Made by a program: the position numbers and the translations under genes | Notes under the pieces: model-generated | Databases searched by the model: none | What the model was told of the DNA's origin: nothing | What the model saw: the letters and a program-made list of their open reading frames with translations, nothing else | DNA from: Alcanivoracaceae bacterium | GTDB taxonomy: Bacteria; Pseudomonadota; Gammaproteobacteria; Pseudomonadales; Alcanivoracaceae | Direction of reading: 5' to 3' | Assembly: GCA_029212745.1 (NCBI GenBank) | Contig: JARGOL010000003.1 | Coordinates: forward strand, 155,708-219,707 | Length of the DNA stretch: 64,000 nucleotides | Shown here: piece after piece, positions 7,716 through 16,113 of the stretch | Numbering within the stretch: the first letter of the stretch is position 1 | Layout of the letters: each line of letters opens with the position of its first letter

Positions 7716-9194
7716 ATGTCTTTTTTTAACCAGTTGCGACTGAGTACGCGCATCTATATCCAGCAGGCAGTACTGCTAGTGGCGCTGATTGTTATCGCTG
7801 CGTACTCGTTAATGTCCGTTCGCTTCGTCAATGACGAAATCCATCTTATCCGCGACCAGCAGATGCCGCTGTCCCGCGTTCTAAGCACCGCCAGCGACGC
7901 ACTCCTTGAATACGAGCATCATCTTGAGCGAGTGATGCGTCACGGCCCGAACATCAATCGTGATGACGAAGCTATTTCTGAGTTTACCGACGCAGCAGAA
8001 CGCGTGGAACAACTCTATGCGCTCTCTGAACAGAGCTTTATAGAAGCAGAAACGAAAATTCAGGACATCATCGACACAGATATAGGCGCAATCCACCGCG
8101 ATACCTATGAATCAGTCCTGGAGGCAATGACACCCTTACGGAAACAGTACCGCGATTACCATGCGACCAGCTTGAAAATCGTCGCTGGATTCAAAGAGCG
8201 AAGGGATGTCAGCGCTCTTACGGGTCAAGATCTTGAGCAGATTGAAAAAGACCTGGCAAAGACATCAGAAACTTTTATTGCAAGTGTGCAGGACATCATT
8301 GAGGAACCATTGGACGCGAGCGCCAATAGTCTCAGCGATCTTTCGGGTTCTTTGTGGGTTCTATCGATTGGCTCTTCCGCGATTGCCCTCGTCATGGCGG
8401 TTCTTACCGGCATGATTCTCTCATCACTTCGCAAATCAATGGGAAACATCGAAAACTCCGTTCAACAAGTGGCATCGGCTTCATCACAAAGCAGCAATGC
8501 TATTGGTCTTGTAGCGGATGGCGCGAAGCAGCAAAGCCAGGCCATCGACCAGGCCGTCACTGCGGTTAATCAATCAGTCTCCGTCCTCGCAGACGTTTCC
8601 AATAACGCAGAGAAAGCCACCGGGCTGTCCAAGCAAGCCGCCGAGACTGTTACCGATGGCCAGGCACAGATGCAGGAAATGATTGCCGTGGTCAATCGGA
8701 TCTCTGAGAACTCGGAAAAGATCAACAAGATCACCGACATGATTGATGAAATTGCCAACCAGACCAACATGCTTTCCCTGAATGCTGCGATTGAGGCAGC
8801 CCGGGCGGGCGAGCATGGCAAAGGCTTCGCTGTTGTGGCCGATCAGGTACGGAAACTGGCTGAGAATAGCCGAAATTCGGTGAAGGATATTGTCGAGCTC
8901 ATCTCAATTGCATCAGGCGATGCAGATTCAGCCGTCACCGTCGCCGGAAGAGTCAACAGCGAGATGGAAAAGATCGCTACGTCTGCCAATGACACTGAAC
9001 GCATGATGAGGAGCATTGCCACGGCTATGGAAGAGCAGGTTGCCACCACGGAGGAGCTTCAGCACAACATGGACACCCTGAAAAGCATAGGCGAAAACAA
9101 CGCCAACGCAGCTGAGGAGATCACCCAGACCATTATTGAGCTGTCGCGCATTGCAGACGAAACCAACACGGAAGTGTCGCGGTTCAACATTTAA
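7716..9194 (+). CDS. Methyl-accepting chemotaxis protein without HAMP domain (cluster 1)
   Basis: This 492-residue receptor has a membrane helix at about 16-36, a helical periplasmic domain of about 165 residues that looks like a four-helix bundle, and a second membrane helix at about 202-227. The second helix runs straight into the cytoplasmic coiled coil ([19 protein letters not shown]), leaving no room for a HAMP domain. The signalling hairpin is canonical: [38 protein letters not shown] spans the tip, broken here only for description. The C-terminus is FNI, so there is no NWETF-type CheR tether. The start is ATG 7716 with AAGGAG. It lies 25 bases after the regulator gene and is its operon's only receptor. 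Confidence 0.93.
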   Translation: MSFFNQLRLSTRIYIQQAVLLVALIVIAAYSLMSVRFVNDEIHLIRDQQMPLSRVLSTASDALLEYEHHLERVMRHGPNINRDDEAISEFTDAAERVEQLYALSEQSFIEAETKIQDIIDTDIGAIHRDTYESVLEAMTPLRKQYRDYHATSLKIVAGFKERRDVSALTGQDLEQIEKDLAKTSETFIASVQDIIEEPLDASANSLSDLSGSLWVLSIGSSAIALVMAVLTGMILSSLRKSMGNIENSVQQVASASSQSSNAIGLVADGAKQQSQAIDQAVTAVNQSVSVLADVSNNAEKATGLSKQAAETVTDGQAQMQEMIAVVNRISENSEKINKITDMIDEIANQTNMLSLNAAIEAARAGEHGKGFAVVADQVRKLAENSRNSVKDIVELISIASGDADSAVTVAGRVNSEMEKIATSANDTERMMRSIATAMEEQVATTEELQHNMDTLKSIGENNANAAEEITQTIIELSRIADETNTEVSRFNI

Positions 9195-9205
9195 CGGAGC
9201 AACCC

Positions 9206-10168
9206 ATGTCTTCCGCTGACCTGACAACGTTCCTTGATAGCCTGAAGCAGCTGGCAAATGCGCAACCTGCTTCCGCAGGGGACATTGACCTGGACCAGGA
9301 GGCACATCAGCAGAAGCTGCTGCAGAGCCTGCACACGGCTGCCGGTCTTCGTCCGTCGGCGGCGCTGTCACGGCGATTGCGCACTGTCCTGGAACGGATC
9401 CCCGCGGAGGAGGTGGAGCTTTGGATCAAGCGCATCAGCCATGTGCCGGACCACCCGGAACTGCAAAGCCTCATAGAGGACATCACCAACCACGAAACCT
9501 ATTTCTTCCGTGACCATATACAGCTGGAGGCGCTTTTCTGCGACCAGATGCCCGATGTGGTAAAGCGCAAGGCACGCAGCGGCGAGCGCACCCTGAAGCT
9601 CTGGTCCGCCGCCTGCGCTACCGGTGAAGAGGCCTATACCCTGGCCATCATGGCCACCGAACTTCTCCGGGCCCAGGGAGAGATAGAGATCACCGGCACG
9701 GATGGCAAGATCCGCTGGAACGGCTGGCAAGTCCAGGTCCACGGCACCGACATATCGCGTCAGGCTGTAGCATTTGCCAAACAGGCAAGCTACCGCGTCG
9801 GTGGGCTAGGTCCCTTTCGACAGCTTCCTGCCGGCATGGAGAGATACTTTGCGGACCAGGCTCCCTGTGACGCCTTGACGCCGTTGCTTCGTCGGCCCAT
9901 TGAGGCAATCCGCAACATCACCCAGTTCAGAACCTGCAACCTTATTTCTGCCAAGCCCCCGGTCCAGGGCATGGATGTGGTGCTGTGCAGAAACGTGCTC
10001 ATCTATATCGATCCAGCGCTGCATGGCCACATTCAGACCATGCTGTCAGCAGGTATGCGCACAGGCGGCATGCTTGTGATGAGCCCCGTCGACCGGGATA
10101 TGACCAAAGGCTCATTTGTTGAACATTGGCACAGGCGATGTGTTATCCATGAAAAACGAAGCCGCTAA
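9206..10168 (+). CDS. cheR: CheR-type protein-glutamate methyltransferase (cluster 1)
   Basis: The 320-residue protein has the CheR core. The NHETYFFRD motif (95-103) marks the junction of the N-terminal helical domain and the SAM-binding domain; WSAACATGEEAYTLAI (about 133-148) is the SAM site; DVVLCRNVLIYID near 270 is the late catalytic-domain motif. It should methylate the glutamates of the adjacent receptor. The start is ATG 9206, with ACGGAG upstream, 11 bases after the receptor stop. The first 60 residues are extended and charged, as in the cluster 2 paralogue. Its 3' end overlaps the next gene by 20 bases. Confidence 0.92.
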   Translation: MSSADLTTFLDSLKQLANAQPASAGDIDLDQEAHQQKLLQSLHTAAGLRPSAALSRRLRTVLERIPAEEVELWIKRISHVPDHPELQSLIEDITNHETYFFRDHIQLEALFCDQMPDVVKRKARSGERTLKLWSAACATGEEAYTLAIMATELLRAQGEIEITGTDGKIRWNGWQVQVHGTDISRQAVAFAKQASYRVGGLGPFRQLPAGMERYFADQAPCDALTPLLRRPIEAIRNITQFRTCNLISAKPPVQGMDVVLCRNVLIYIDPALHGHIQTMLSAGMRTGGMLVMSPVDRDMTKGSFVEHWHRRCVIHEKRSR

Positions 10169-11546
10169 AAACCACATGTCTGAGCAGTTCCTGCTCGTCT
10201 CTGCCGGCCCGACAACACTGGCGATATCCGGCACCCACGTGCTTTCGGTAGGCGAGCACAGGGGGATAACGGCCTTACCATTGATGCCGGAGGTGGTTTC
10301 CGGGCTATGCGCCTATGAAGGACGCGTTCTTCCGGTTTTCAACTTGTGCGCGGCTGTTGGCGAAGGCGCCTCATCGCCACAGTGTCTGATTGAAATATCC
10401 ACGGGGGAAAGCCGGATATTGGTAGCCGCCAATGAGGCACAGCATTGGATAAATGCCGACGAGGTCACGGCCTGTGATGCGAATACCGATGACGACGACC
10501 GTCTTCTTTTCCACAAGCAGGCCATTATCGACCAGCACGGGTTCGCCATCCTTGAACCGGCGGAAATCACGCGATTTTTCTCTTCTTTTTCAATTGACTC
10601 GGGCGAATCAGGCTACCTCTCCACTGCCGAAGACTCGCATCAGAAAGCCCGAGAACGTCACCAGCGCTTTCTCTTTGTGGAAGAAGCAGGAGTAAGATTC
10701 GCCCTGGATGCAAGCAACGTGGAACAGGTTGAGAGGGCAGGAAGCATCGACCCCTCGCCCGGAAGCGCTCCATTTCAGATCGGTTTTTGCACGCTCCACA
10801 ATCAGCCGGTCGCCATCTACAGCTTGCTTGGCGCCATTACCGGGCAAAAGGCTGTCCCAGCTGATAATTCGCAGCTCGTAGTAATGTCAGTGAACGGGCG
10901 TTGCTGGGCGTTTGCCGTTGACCGGGTTGATGCATTCCATGAGGTCCCTGAAAGTCATATCCATGCTGCTGATGAAGACAATGTATTGGTTCAATCTCTG
11001 GTACGTGATGAAGATAACGCGCTTCTCGCTCGCATTGACATTGATACCTTCGTGGAGGATTACGCTCGCAGCACCTTCGCTCTTATCACCCGCGAGGAAC
11101 AAATGGCGAATGACGATGATATACACCATTTTCTTTCCATTCAGGTAGGTGAGGCATCGTATTTACTTGATGCTGACTTGATATCCCGCATCACAGCCTA
11201 TTCGCCTGCTTCGGCGCTGGGAGACGGGCAAGCCGATGGCTTCATGGGCATTACCTCCTCTGAGGGAGAAGCCGCTCTTTCAGTGGATATGCATAAGCTT
11301 CTCGGGAAGAAATGCAGCCGCCCTAACCTCTATGCCATTTGCGACATAAATGACGTCAACATCGCTCTCGCGCTTGATTCTGCAGACCGGCTTCTATCTG
11401 TGCCGAGCGGACAGATAGACACGCTGCATGGAGATCGGAGATCGCGGCGAGTGGCACGACTTGAAAAAGGAAGCCGCGAAGTGCTTGACCGCGATTATAT
11501 CAGTGCATTCATCGCTCGATGCAACGGAAAAGGGGCAGCATCCTGA
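10149..11546 (+). CDS. Triple CheW-domain scaffold protein (cluster 1)
   Basis: The 465-residue protein consists of three successive CheW-like modules: about 10-145 (from FLLVSAGPTTLAISG), 168-315 (from RFLFVEEAGVRFALD), and 325-460 (from HFLSIQVGEASYLLD). Each has the CheW pattern of a strand-rich barrel with a Gly-hydrophobic turn, but motif agreement weakens along the chain, and the third module is the most divergent. Its role would be to join CheA and receptors, possibly several at once. The start is ATG 10149 (MKNEAAKN), chosen because the paralogue at 47282 begins MKNDKRSE; MSEQFLLV at 10176 is an alternative. The stop overlaps the cheB start by one base. Confidence 0.8.
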   Translation: MKNEAAKNHMSEQFLLVSAGPTTLAISGTHVLSVGEHRGITALPLMPEVVSGLCAYEGRVLPVFNLCAAVGEGASSPQCLIEISTGESRILVAANEAQHWINADEVTACDANTDDDDRLLFHKQAIIDQHGFAILEPAEITRFFSSFSIDSGESGYLSTAEDSHQKARERHQRFLFVEEAGVRFALDASNVEQVERAGSIDPSPGSAPFQIGFCTLHNQPVAIYSLLGAITGQKAVPADNSQLVVMSVNGRCWAFAVDRVDAFHEVPESHIHAADEDNVLVQSLVRDEDNALLARIDIDTFVEDYARSTFALITREEQMANDDDIHHFLSIQVGEASYLLDADLISRITAYSPASALGDGQADGFMGITSSEGEAALSVDMHKLLGKKCSRPNLYAICDINDVNIALALDSADRLLSVPSGQIDTLHGDRRSRRVARLEKGSREVLDRDYISAFIARCNGKGAAS

Positions 11547-12601
11547 TGATCAAGGTGTTGATTGTAGATGATTCGGGATTTATGCGGCTGGCATTACGAA
11601 AGTTGCTGGATCGTTCCGGCGCCATTGAGGTTGTAGGAGAAGCCTGTACTGGCAGCGACGCCATCCAGAAAGCACGGCTGCTTATGCCGGACGTTATCAC
11701 CATGGACGTAGAGATGCCTGACATGGATGGCGTCACCGCTACGCGGGAAATTCTTTCCCGTCAGCGGATCCCCATTATCATGATTAGCAGCCTTACCAGG
11801 GCTGCAGGACGGACTACACTGGCAGCCATGGATGCAGGCGCGGTGGACTTTATCCCCAAGGCGTCCTCATATGTGGACCTCGACATCATTGCCATTGAAC
11901 GCGAGCTGACAGAAAAGATAGTAAGCTGGCATGAGCGATACCGCACCACCCAAAGCGCCACGCCATCAGCGGGCCCCGCAAACATTCGCGCACGACGTCA
12001 CACTAATTTCAGGGCCGACCTTCTGGTCATTGGCGCATCAACTGGCGGTCCGCGGGTCATTCCTGATCTGCTTCGGCAGCTGCCAGAGCTTCATTGCCCA
12101 CTGGTAATCGCTGTTCATATGCCCGAAGCATATACCGCCGGCTTCGCAAGCCACCTGTCCGAGACTACCGGGCATCGTTGCATTGAATCCTACACAGGGC
12201 ACGTTCTGGTTGCCGGCCAGGTAGTTATTGCCGCCGGCGGGCGCGACACCTTTATCAAATGCAATTTTAACGGGCCTTTGATGTTGCAGGTACGCAAGGA
12301 CTCTGATTATGGCATTCACCCCTCTGTTGACGCCCTTTTCTCATCGGCTGCGCATACCGGGCTTTCCGTAGGAGCGGCCGTTCTAACCGGGATGGGCCAG
12401 GACGGGCTGCATGGAGCGGAATTGCTGTCCGGCCGCAACCAGCCAGTTCTGAGCCAGGATGAGGCATCGTCGCTAGTCTACGGGATGCCGCGCGCCGTTG
12501 CGGAAGCAGGTTACGCATCCGGTGTTATGGATATTGGCGGTATTGCCGAAAACTTTGCTACATGGGGCAGACGAGAAGCACTCACAGGAGTATCCGCATG
12601 A
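11546..12601 (+). CDS. cheB: CheB-type protein-glutamate methylesterase/glutaminase (cluster 1)
   Basis: The 351-residue protein has a receiver domain with Asp54 (ITMDVEMPDMDG) and the receiver/effector linker, then the methylesterase domain. The catalytic serine sits in VIGASTGGPRV, the histidine in IAVHMPEAYT, and the aspartate in LTGMGQDGLHGA, so all three active-site positions are intact. It reverses CheR methylation when phosphorylated by CheA. The ATG at 11546 overlaps the previous stop (TGATG), indicating translational coupling. The last codons overlap the next gene by four bases. Confidence 0.93.
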   Translation: MIKVLIVDDSGFMRLALRKLLDRSGAIEVVGEACTGSDAIQKARLLMPDVITMDVEMPDMDGVTATREILSRQRIPIIMISSLTRAAGRTTLAAMDAGAVDFIPKASSYVDLDIIAIERELTEKIVSWHERYRTTQSATPSAGPANIRARRHTNFRADLLVIGASTGGPRVIPDLLRQLPELHCPLVIAVHMPEAYTAGFASHLSETTGHRCIESYTGHVLVAGQVVIAAGGRDTFIKCNFNGPLMLQVRKDSDYGIHPSVDALFSSAAHTGLSVGAAVLTGMGQDGLHGAELLSGRNQPVLSQDEASSLVYGMPRAVAEAGYASGVMDIGGIAENFATWGRREALTGVSA

Positions 12602-13047
12602 CATTATCTCGACCTGAAAAACCGAGCTCCGTCCTGCTAGTGGATGACTCATTCCTGATGCGGAAATTGCTCGCAGAAATCATAAGCCGTGACCCGGATA
12701 TCTGTCTCGCCGGTGAGGCATCAGATGGACTCGAAGGCCTTGATAAGCTTTCTGAATTGCTACCGGACGTGGTCCTGCTAGATATGGAAATGCCACGTTT
12801 GGATGGCATCGGATTCCTCGAGCGCGCGCGATTCGTATGCACAGCACGCATCATCGTCGTCTCTTCGGTAGCCATGCTGGGCACAGAAACCGCCCGTCGA
12901 GCGATGGAATTGGGAGCATATGCCATCGTTGGCAAGCCATCGGGTGTGCTGAGCATGGACATGGCAGAAGAGCGCGGACAGGAACTCCTGGATGCCATTC
13001 ACGGCAGCATGCCGTCAGCGCACCGGGAAGGCAGGACCACGCAATGA
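12598..13047 (+). CDS. Stand-alone CheB-type receiver protein (cluster 1)
   Basis: This 149-residue single-domain receiver has the acidic pocket (VLLVDDSFLMRK) and phosphoacceptor Asp62 in LLDMEMPRLDG. It is not a typical CheY: after the conserved lysine the motif GKPSGVLSMDM resembles the end of a CheB receiver (KPSGV-S-D), as though it arose from the receiver half of a CheB. It follows cheB with a four-base overlap and precedes cheA with a four-base overlap (ATGA type). It could act as the diffusible output or as a phosphate sink competing with CheB. The paralogue at 49793 has the same motif. Confidence 0.85.
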   Translation: MTLSRPEKPSSVLLVDDSFLMRKLLAEIISRDPDICLAGEASDGLEGLDKLSELLPDVVLLDMEMPRLDGIGFLERARFVCTARIIVVSSVAMLGTETARRAMELGAYAIVGKPSGVLSMDMAEERGQELLDAIHGSMPSAHREGRTTQ

Positions 13048-15704
13048 GCGACTTTCATGAACGCATGTGGCCCGCCTTCAAGGCCGAAGCGGAAGAACAG
13101 CTTGAAGCCCTGGACATGGCACTCGTGCGACTGGAAAAGAGCGCTGATTCGGAGGACCTGCGTACGGTCTTCCGTCAGTTCCATACCCTTAAGAGCAGTG
13201 CTGCGATGATGGGCTATTCCGGCATGGAATCGCTAGCGCATGCAGCCGAAGACGTTCTCGGCGAAATACGAGCGCAATCACTGGATATGACCAGTGACTT
13301 GCTGAGCATGCTCCTGGAGGCCACAGACTTCATTCGTTCGTCGATAGCCCAACTGGAGGGCGGGCAGGGCGAATGCGCTCCGACGGATCTTGCCCAGCGA
13401 CTTCGCCAAGTCATGGATGGCTCGACTGGGCACGAACACACACCGGAAGCTGACGATGCCGCTGAGGATACACTGGCGCCCCTTTGTGACCATATTGCCA
13501 ACGCGCTCGAGCAGGCACCGCACAGCTATGGTGATTCCAGGTGGGAGACAGTCAGTAACAGCGCGGGCAACCTGGGATTCCGCGCCGCCACCCAGTTGCT
13601 GGAGGTCCTCAAGGAAAGCAAAGAGGTCAATGAGGCATCTGAAGCCACCCTGATAACGCAGCTGACCATGATTTTCGAGCTGGCCGGACGTGACATACAA
13701 CCATTGCTGCAGGTTGATCCACTGCGTTCGGAGCTGACCGAGGCCTTTGCCAAGGACGTTCATCGTCTTTGCAGCACCATCCCTGACCAGAGCGGCGGGA
13801 TTGATCAATGGACTACCTTTCGTAGCGTGATTGACCCGGCACTCTGGCACACTCAACTTCTTGGGTTCCGCGGTGCTCAATTGCTCTTGCGGCATCTTGG
13901 CAATCTTGCACGTCATGCGAGCCTCGCAAAGGCTGCAGATACATCCTGGCATGATGACCTGGTCGTATCCACGCAGCTTCTGGTCGATATCGCAGAACAG
14001 GGGTATGAATCTGCTGATCTTCGGGATTACTGCAATTCCCTCGTGATATCCTCAGCGCCCACCTCAAAGGACGCTGAGCAAATTGCCCAGCGGGACGGCC
14101 TGTTGGCCGGCGAGATCGAGATCGACACTGAAAGCTTACCGGACCATGGCGAGGAGCTCATTAGCTGCCTGACGTCACTTGTGCAAGTTACCGACAGCAC
14201 GACCCGCTTTCATACCCCGGAGAAAGGCAGGGCCGAGAAAACAAGCATACGTTTCCGGTTTGTGTTTGATGGTGACCGAAATGATCTACAACGGTCGCTT
14301 GCCCGCCCGGGGTTTACGCCCGAAATCATTTGGCTGGACATGCACGCAGACACAGCAGAACAGCGCGGCACGGATGAGAAAGTGGGTCGTCCTTCCGCCC
14401 ACAGGTCAAATGTAACGGCACAGTCGGACACCATCCGCATACGCTCACGCTCTGTTGATGCAGTAGCCGGTCAGGTCGGCGGATTGCTAATGCAACGCAA
14501 TCGGCTTCAGCATTTGCTGAGCGAATACGAAAGCAGTCTCGATGCGCTCACATCTGCGCAACGTTCTCAGGCGCTGCCCGACTTCCTCGCCCAGCCGGTG
14601 GCTCAGCTCCTCAATTTCGCAAGCCAGGTCAAGGATGTGGACGATCGCATCGGCGCGCAGATGCATACGCTACAGGAACACGCGCTGTCTCTTCGGGTCG
14701 TACCAATCTCGACGCTATTTAATCGATTCCACCGGTCGGTCCGTCAGATTGCAAAGGATCACGACAAGGACATTGCGCTGCATGTTCGTGGCGAGGACAT
14801 ACGCATCGACAGGGGTCTGGTTGACCGTCTGGTCGAACCCCTTCTGCACCTGTTGCGCAACAGCATTGATCACGGCATTGAATCTGCAAGTCGCCGACGG
14901 GAATCAGGCAAGGACGCTGCTGGTGCCATCACACTTGGCGCTGAGCAAAGTGGCAGTCAGGTACGGATTCGGCTAACCGATGACGGTGCCGGCATCGATC
15001 CCGATCTGATCCGCAAGAAAGCCGTCCAGCGCGGGCTACGTACTGAGAACCACGTTAACGCCCTTAGCGACGCCGAGGTCCTTCAACTGGTATTTATCCC
15101 CGGGTTTTCCACACGCGAGCAGGTTACTGAATTGTCCGGCCGCGGTGTGGGCATGGACGCCGTCAAGCATGTTGTAGAAGCGGTCGGTGGCAACATAAAG
15201 CTGGCATCAAAACCCGGGGAAGGGTGCACCATAGATCTCTATCTACCGCTTAGCGCAGCGATACAGAATGTAGTCATGGTGCAGAGCAACCTGAGTCCCT
15301 TCGCGATTGCTGACCGGCATGTTCGTGAGATCATCGACATGCGCCACCTGCCCTTGCAGACCGTAGGCCTGCAGCATTATGTAGTCATCCGTGACAAAAC
15401 GGTCCCGGTTTATGTCCTGGAACGCCTTTTGGGGCTGAAAAACGCCGATTCACCTCTGTCGCGGCGTCAACTGGTCCTTCTCGAGAGCGAGGGCCATATC
15501 ATGGGAATACTGTGCCCTGCGGTGACCGGTCGTCAGCAACTGTTCATCCAGGATGCAGATTCGCTGGTAGCCACCCTTCCGTTTGTGAGTGGTACATCGC
15601 TCCTCGGCGATGGGCGCGTTGCCATTATCCTCGATTGCGAAACCCTCTTTGGAGTTGCACAGGAAGGCACACGCTTTCTGCACCGGCAAGAGGTGAATGC
15701 ATGA
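13044..15704 (+). CDS. cheA: CheA-type chemosensory histidine kinase (cluster 1)
   Basis: The 886-residue protein starts at ATG 13044 (MSDFHERMWPAF). An N-terminal HPt domain carries His47 (RQFHTLKSSAAMMG). A long, weakly conserved helical region (about 150-420) may hold further degenerate HPt-like bundles. The dimerisation helices begin near 470. The ATPase domain is intact: N-box LLRNSIDHGIE near 600-612, G1 DDGAGID near 645, F-box FIPGFSTRE, and G2 GRGVGMD near 700. A CheW-like regulatory domain closes the protein. There is no fused receiver and no obvious P2 domain. Four-base overlaps link it to both neighbours. Confidence 0.93.
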   Translation: MSDFHERMWPAFKAEAEEQLEALDMALVRLEKSADSEDLRTVFRQFHTLKSSAAMMGYSGMESLAHAAEDVLGEIRAQSLDMTSDLLSMLLEATDFIRSSIAQLEGGQGECAPTDLAQRLRQVMDGSTGHEHTPEADDAAEDTLAPLCDHIANALEQAPHSYGDSRWETVSNSAGNLGFRAATQLLEVLKESKEVNEASEATLITQLTMIFELAGRDIQPLLQVDPLRSELTEAFAKDVHRLCSTIPDQSGGIDQWTTFRSVIDPALWHTQLLGFRGAQLLLRHLGNLARHASLAKAADTSWHDDLVVSTQLLVDIAEQGYESADLRDYCNSLVISSAPTSKDAEQIAQRDGLLAGEIEIDTESLPDHGEELISCLTSLVQVTDSTTRFHTPEKGRAEKTSIRFRFVFDGDRNDLQRSLARPGFTPEIIWLDMHADTAEQRGTDEKVGRPSAHRSNVTAQSDTIRIRSRSVDAVAGQVGGLLMQRNRLQHLLSEYESSLDALTSAQRSQALPDFLAQPVAQLLNFASQVKDVDDRIGAQMHTLQEHALSLRVVPISTLFNRFHRSVRQIAKDHDKDIALHVRGEDIRIDRGLVDRLVEPLLHLLRNSIDHGIESASRRRESGKDAAGAITLGAEQSGSQVRIRLTDDGAGIDPDLIRKKAVQRGLRTENHVNALSDAEVLQLVFIPGFSTREQVTELSGRGVGMDAVKHVVEAVGGNIKLASKPGEGCTIDLYLPLSAAIQNVVMVQSNLSPFAIADRHVREIIDMRHLPLQTVGLQHYVVIRDKTVPVYVLERLLGLKNADSPLSRRQLVLLESEGHIMGILCPAVTGRQQLFIQDADSLVATLPFVSGTSLLGDGRVAIILDCETLFGVAQEGTRFLHRQEVNA

Positions 15705-16102
15705 GTGAGCGCTTTCTCACCTTTCGTTGCGGGGCTTATCGCTTTGCCATTGACAGCACACAGGTAATACACGTCACTGACGGCGTTCATAGAGACATAG
15801 GGCCTGACCACATCGCTGACCTGCCAAGCCAGGAGGCCGATCTTAATATGTTACTGAAAACCGATGAGCGGAGTTGCGCGAGTCTGTTCCTGCGGGGAGA
15901 TGATGGCCAGGTAATACGCATCGGTGTCACAGATATCGATGGGCTTGAAGATCTGGAGCCTGAGGCCTTCGTCAACCTGCCGCTGTTCAATAAGCTACTC
16001 AGCCAGCTTGTGGCTGGGGTAAGTAGCACCGACAAGAACAGGATATTGTTCCGTATCAACCCTCCTGCCCTATGGCTGGACGATCTGCGCGAGGATAGTT
16101 GA
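15701..16102 (+). CDS. Minimal CheW-like accessory protein (cluster 1)
   Basis: The 133-residue protein begins MSERFLTFRCGAYRFAIDS, which has the look of the first strands of a CheW fold, but the rest is too divergent for a firm call. The ATG at 15701 overlaps the cheA stop by four bases. The equivalent gene at the end of cluster 2 (53167) has similar length, position and opening pattern. It is the last gene of the operon; the convergent MoxR gene ends 11 bases away and I see no terminator between them. It could be an adaptor, or a small regulator specific to this system. Confidence 0.6.
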   Translation: MSERFLTFRCGAYRFAIDSTQVIHVTDGVHRDIGPDHIADLPSQEADLNMLLKTDERSCASLFLRGDDGQVIRIGVTDIDGLEDLEPEAFVNLPLFNKLLSQLVAGVSSTDKNRILFRINPPALWLDDLREDS

Positions 16103-16113
16103 CTACTTCCGTG

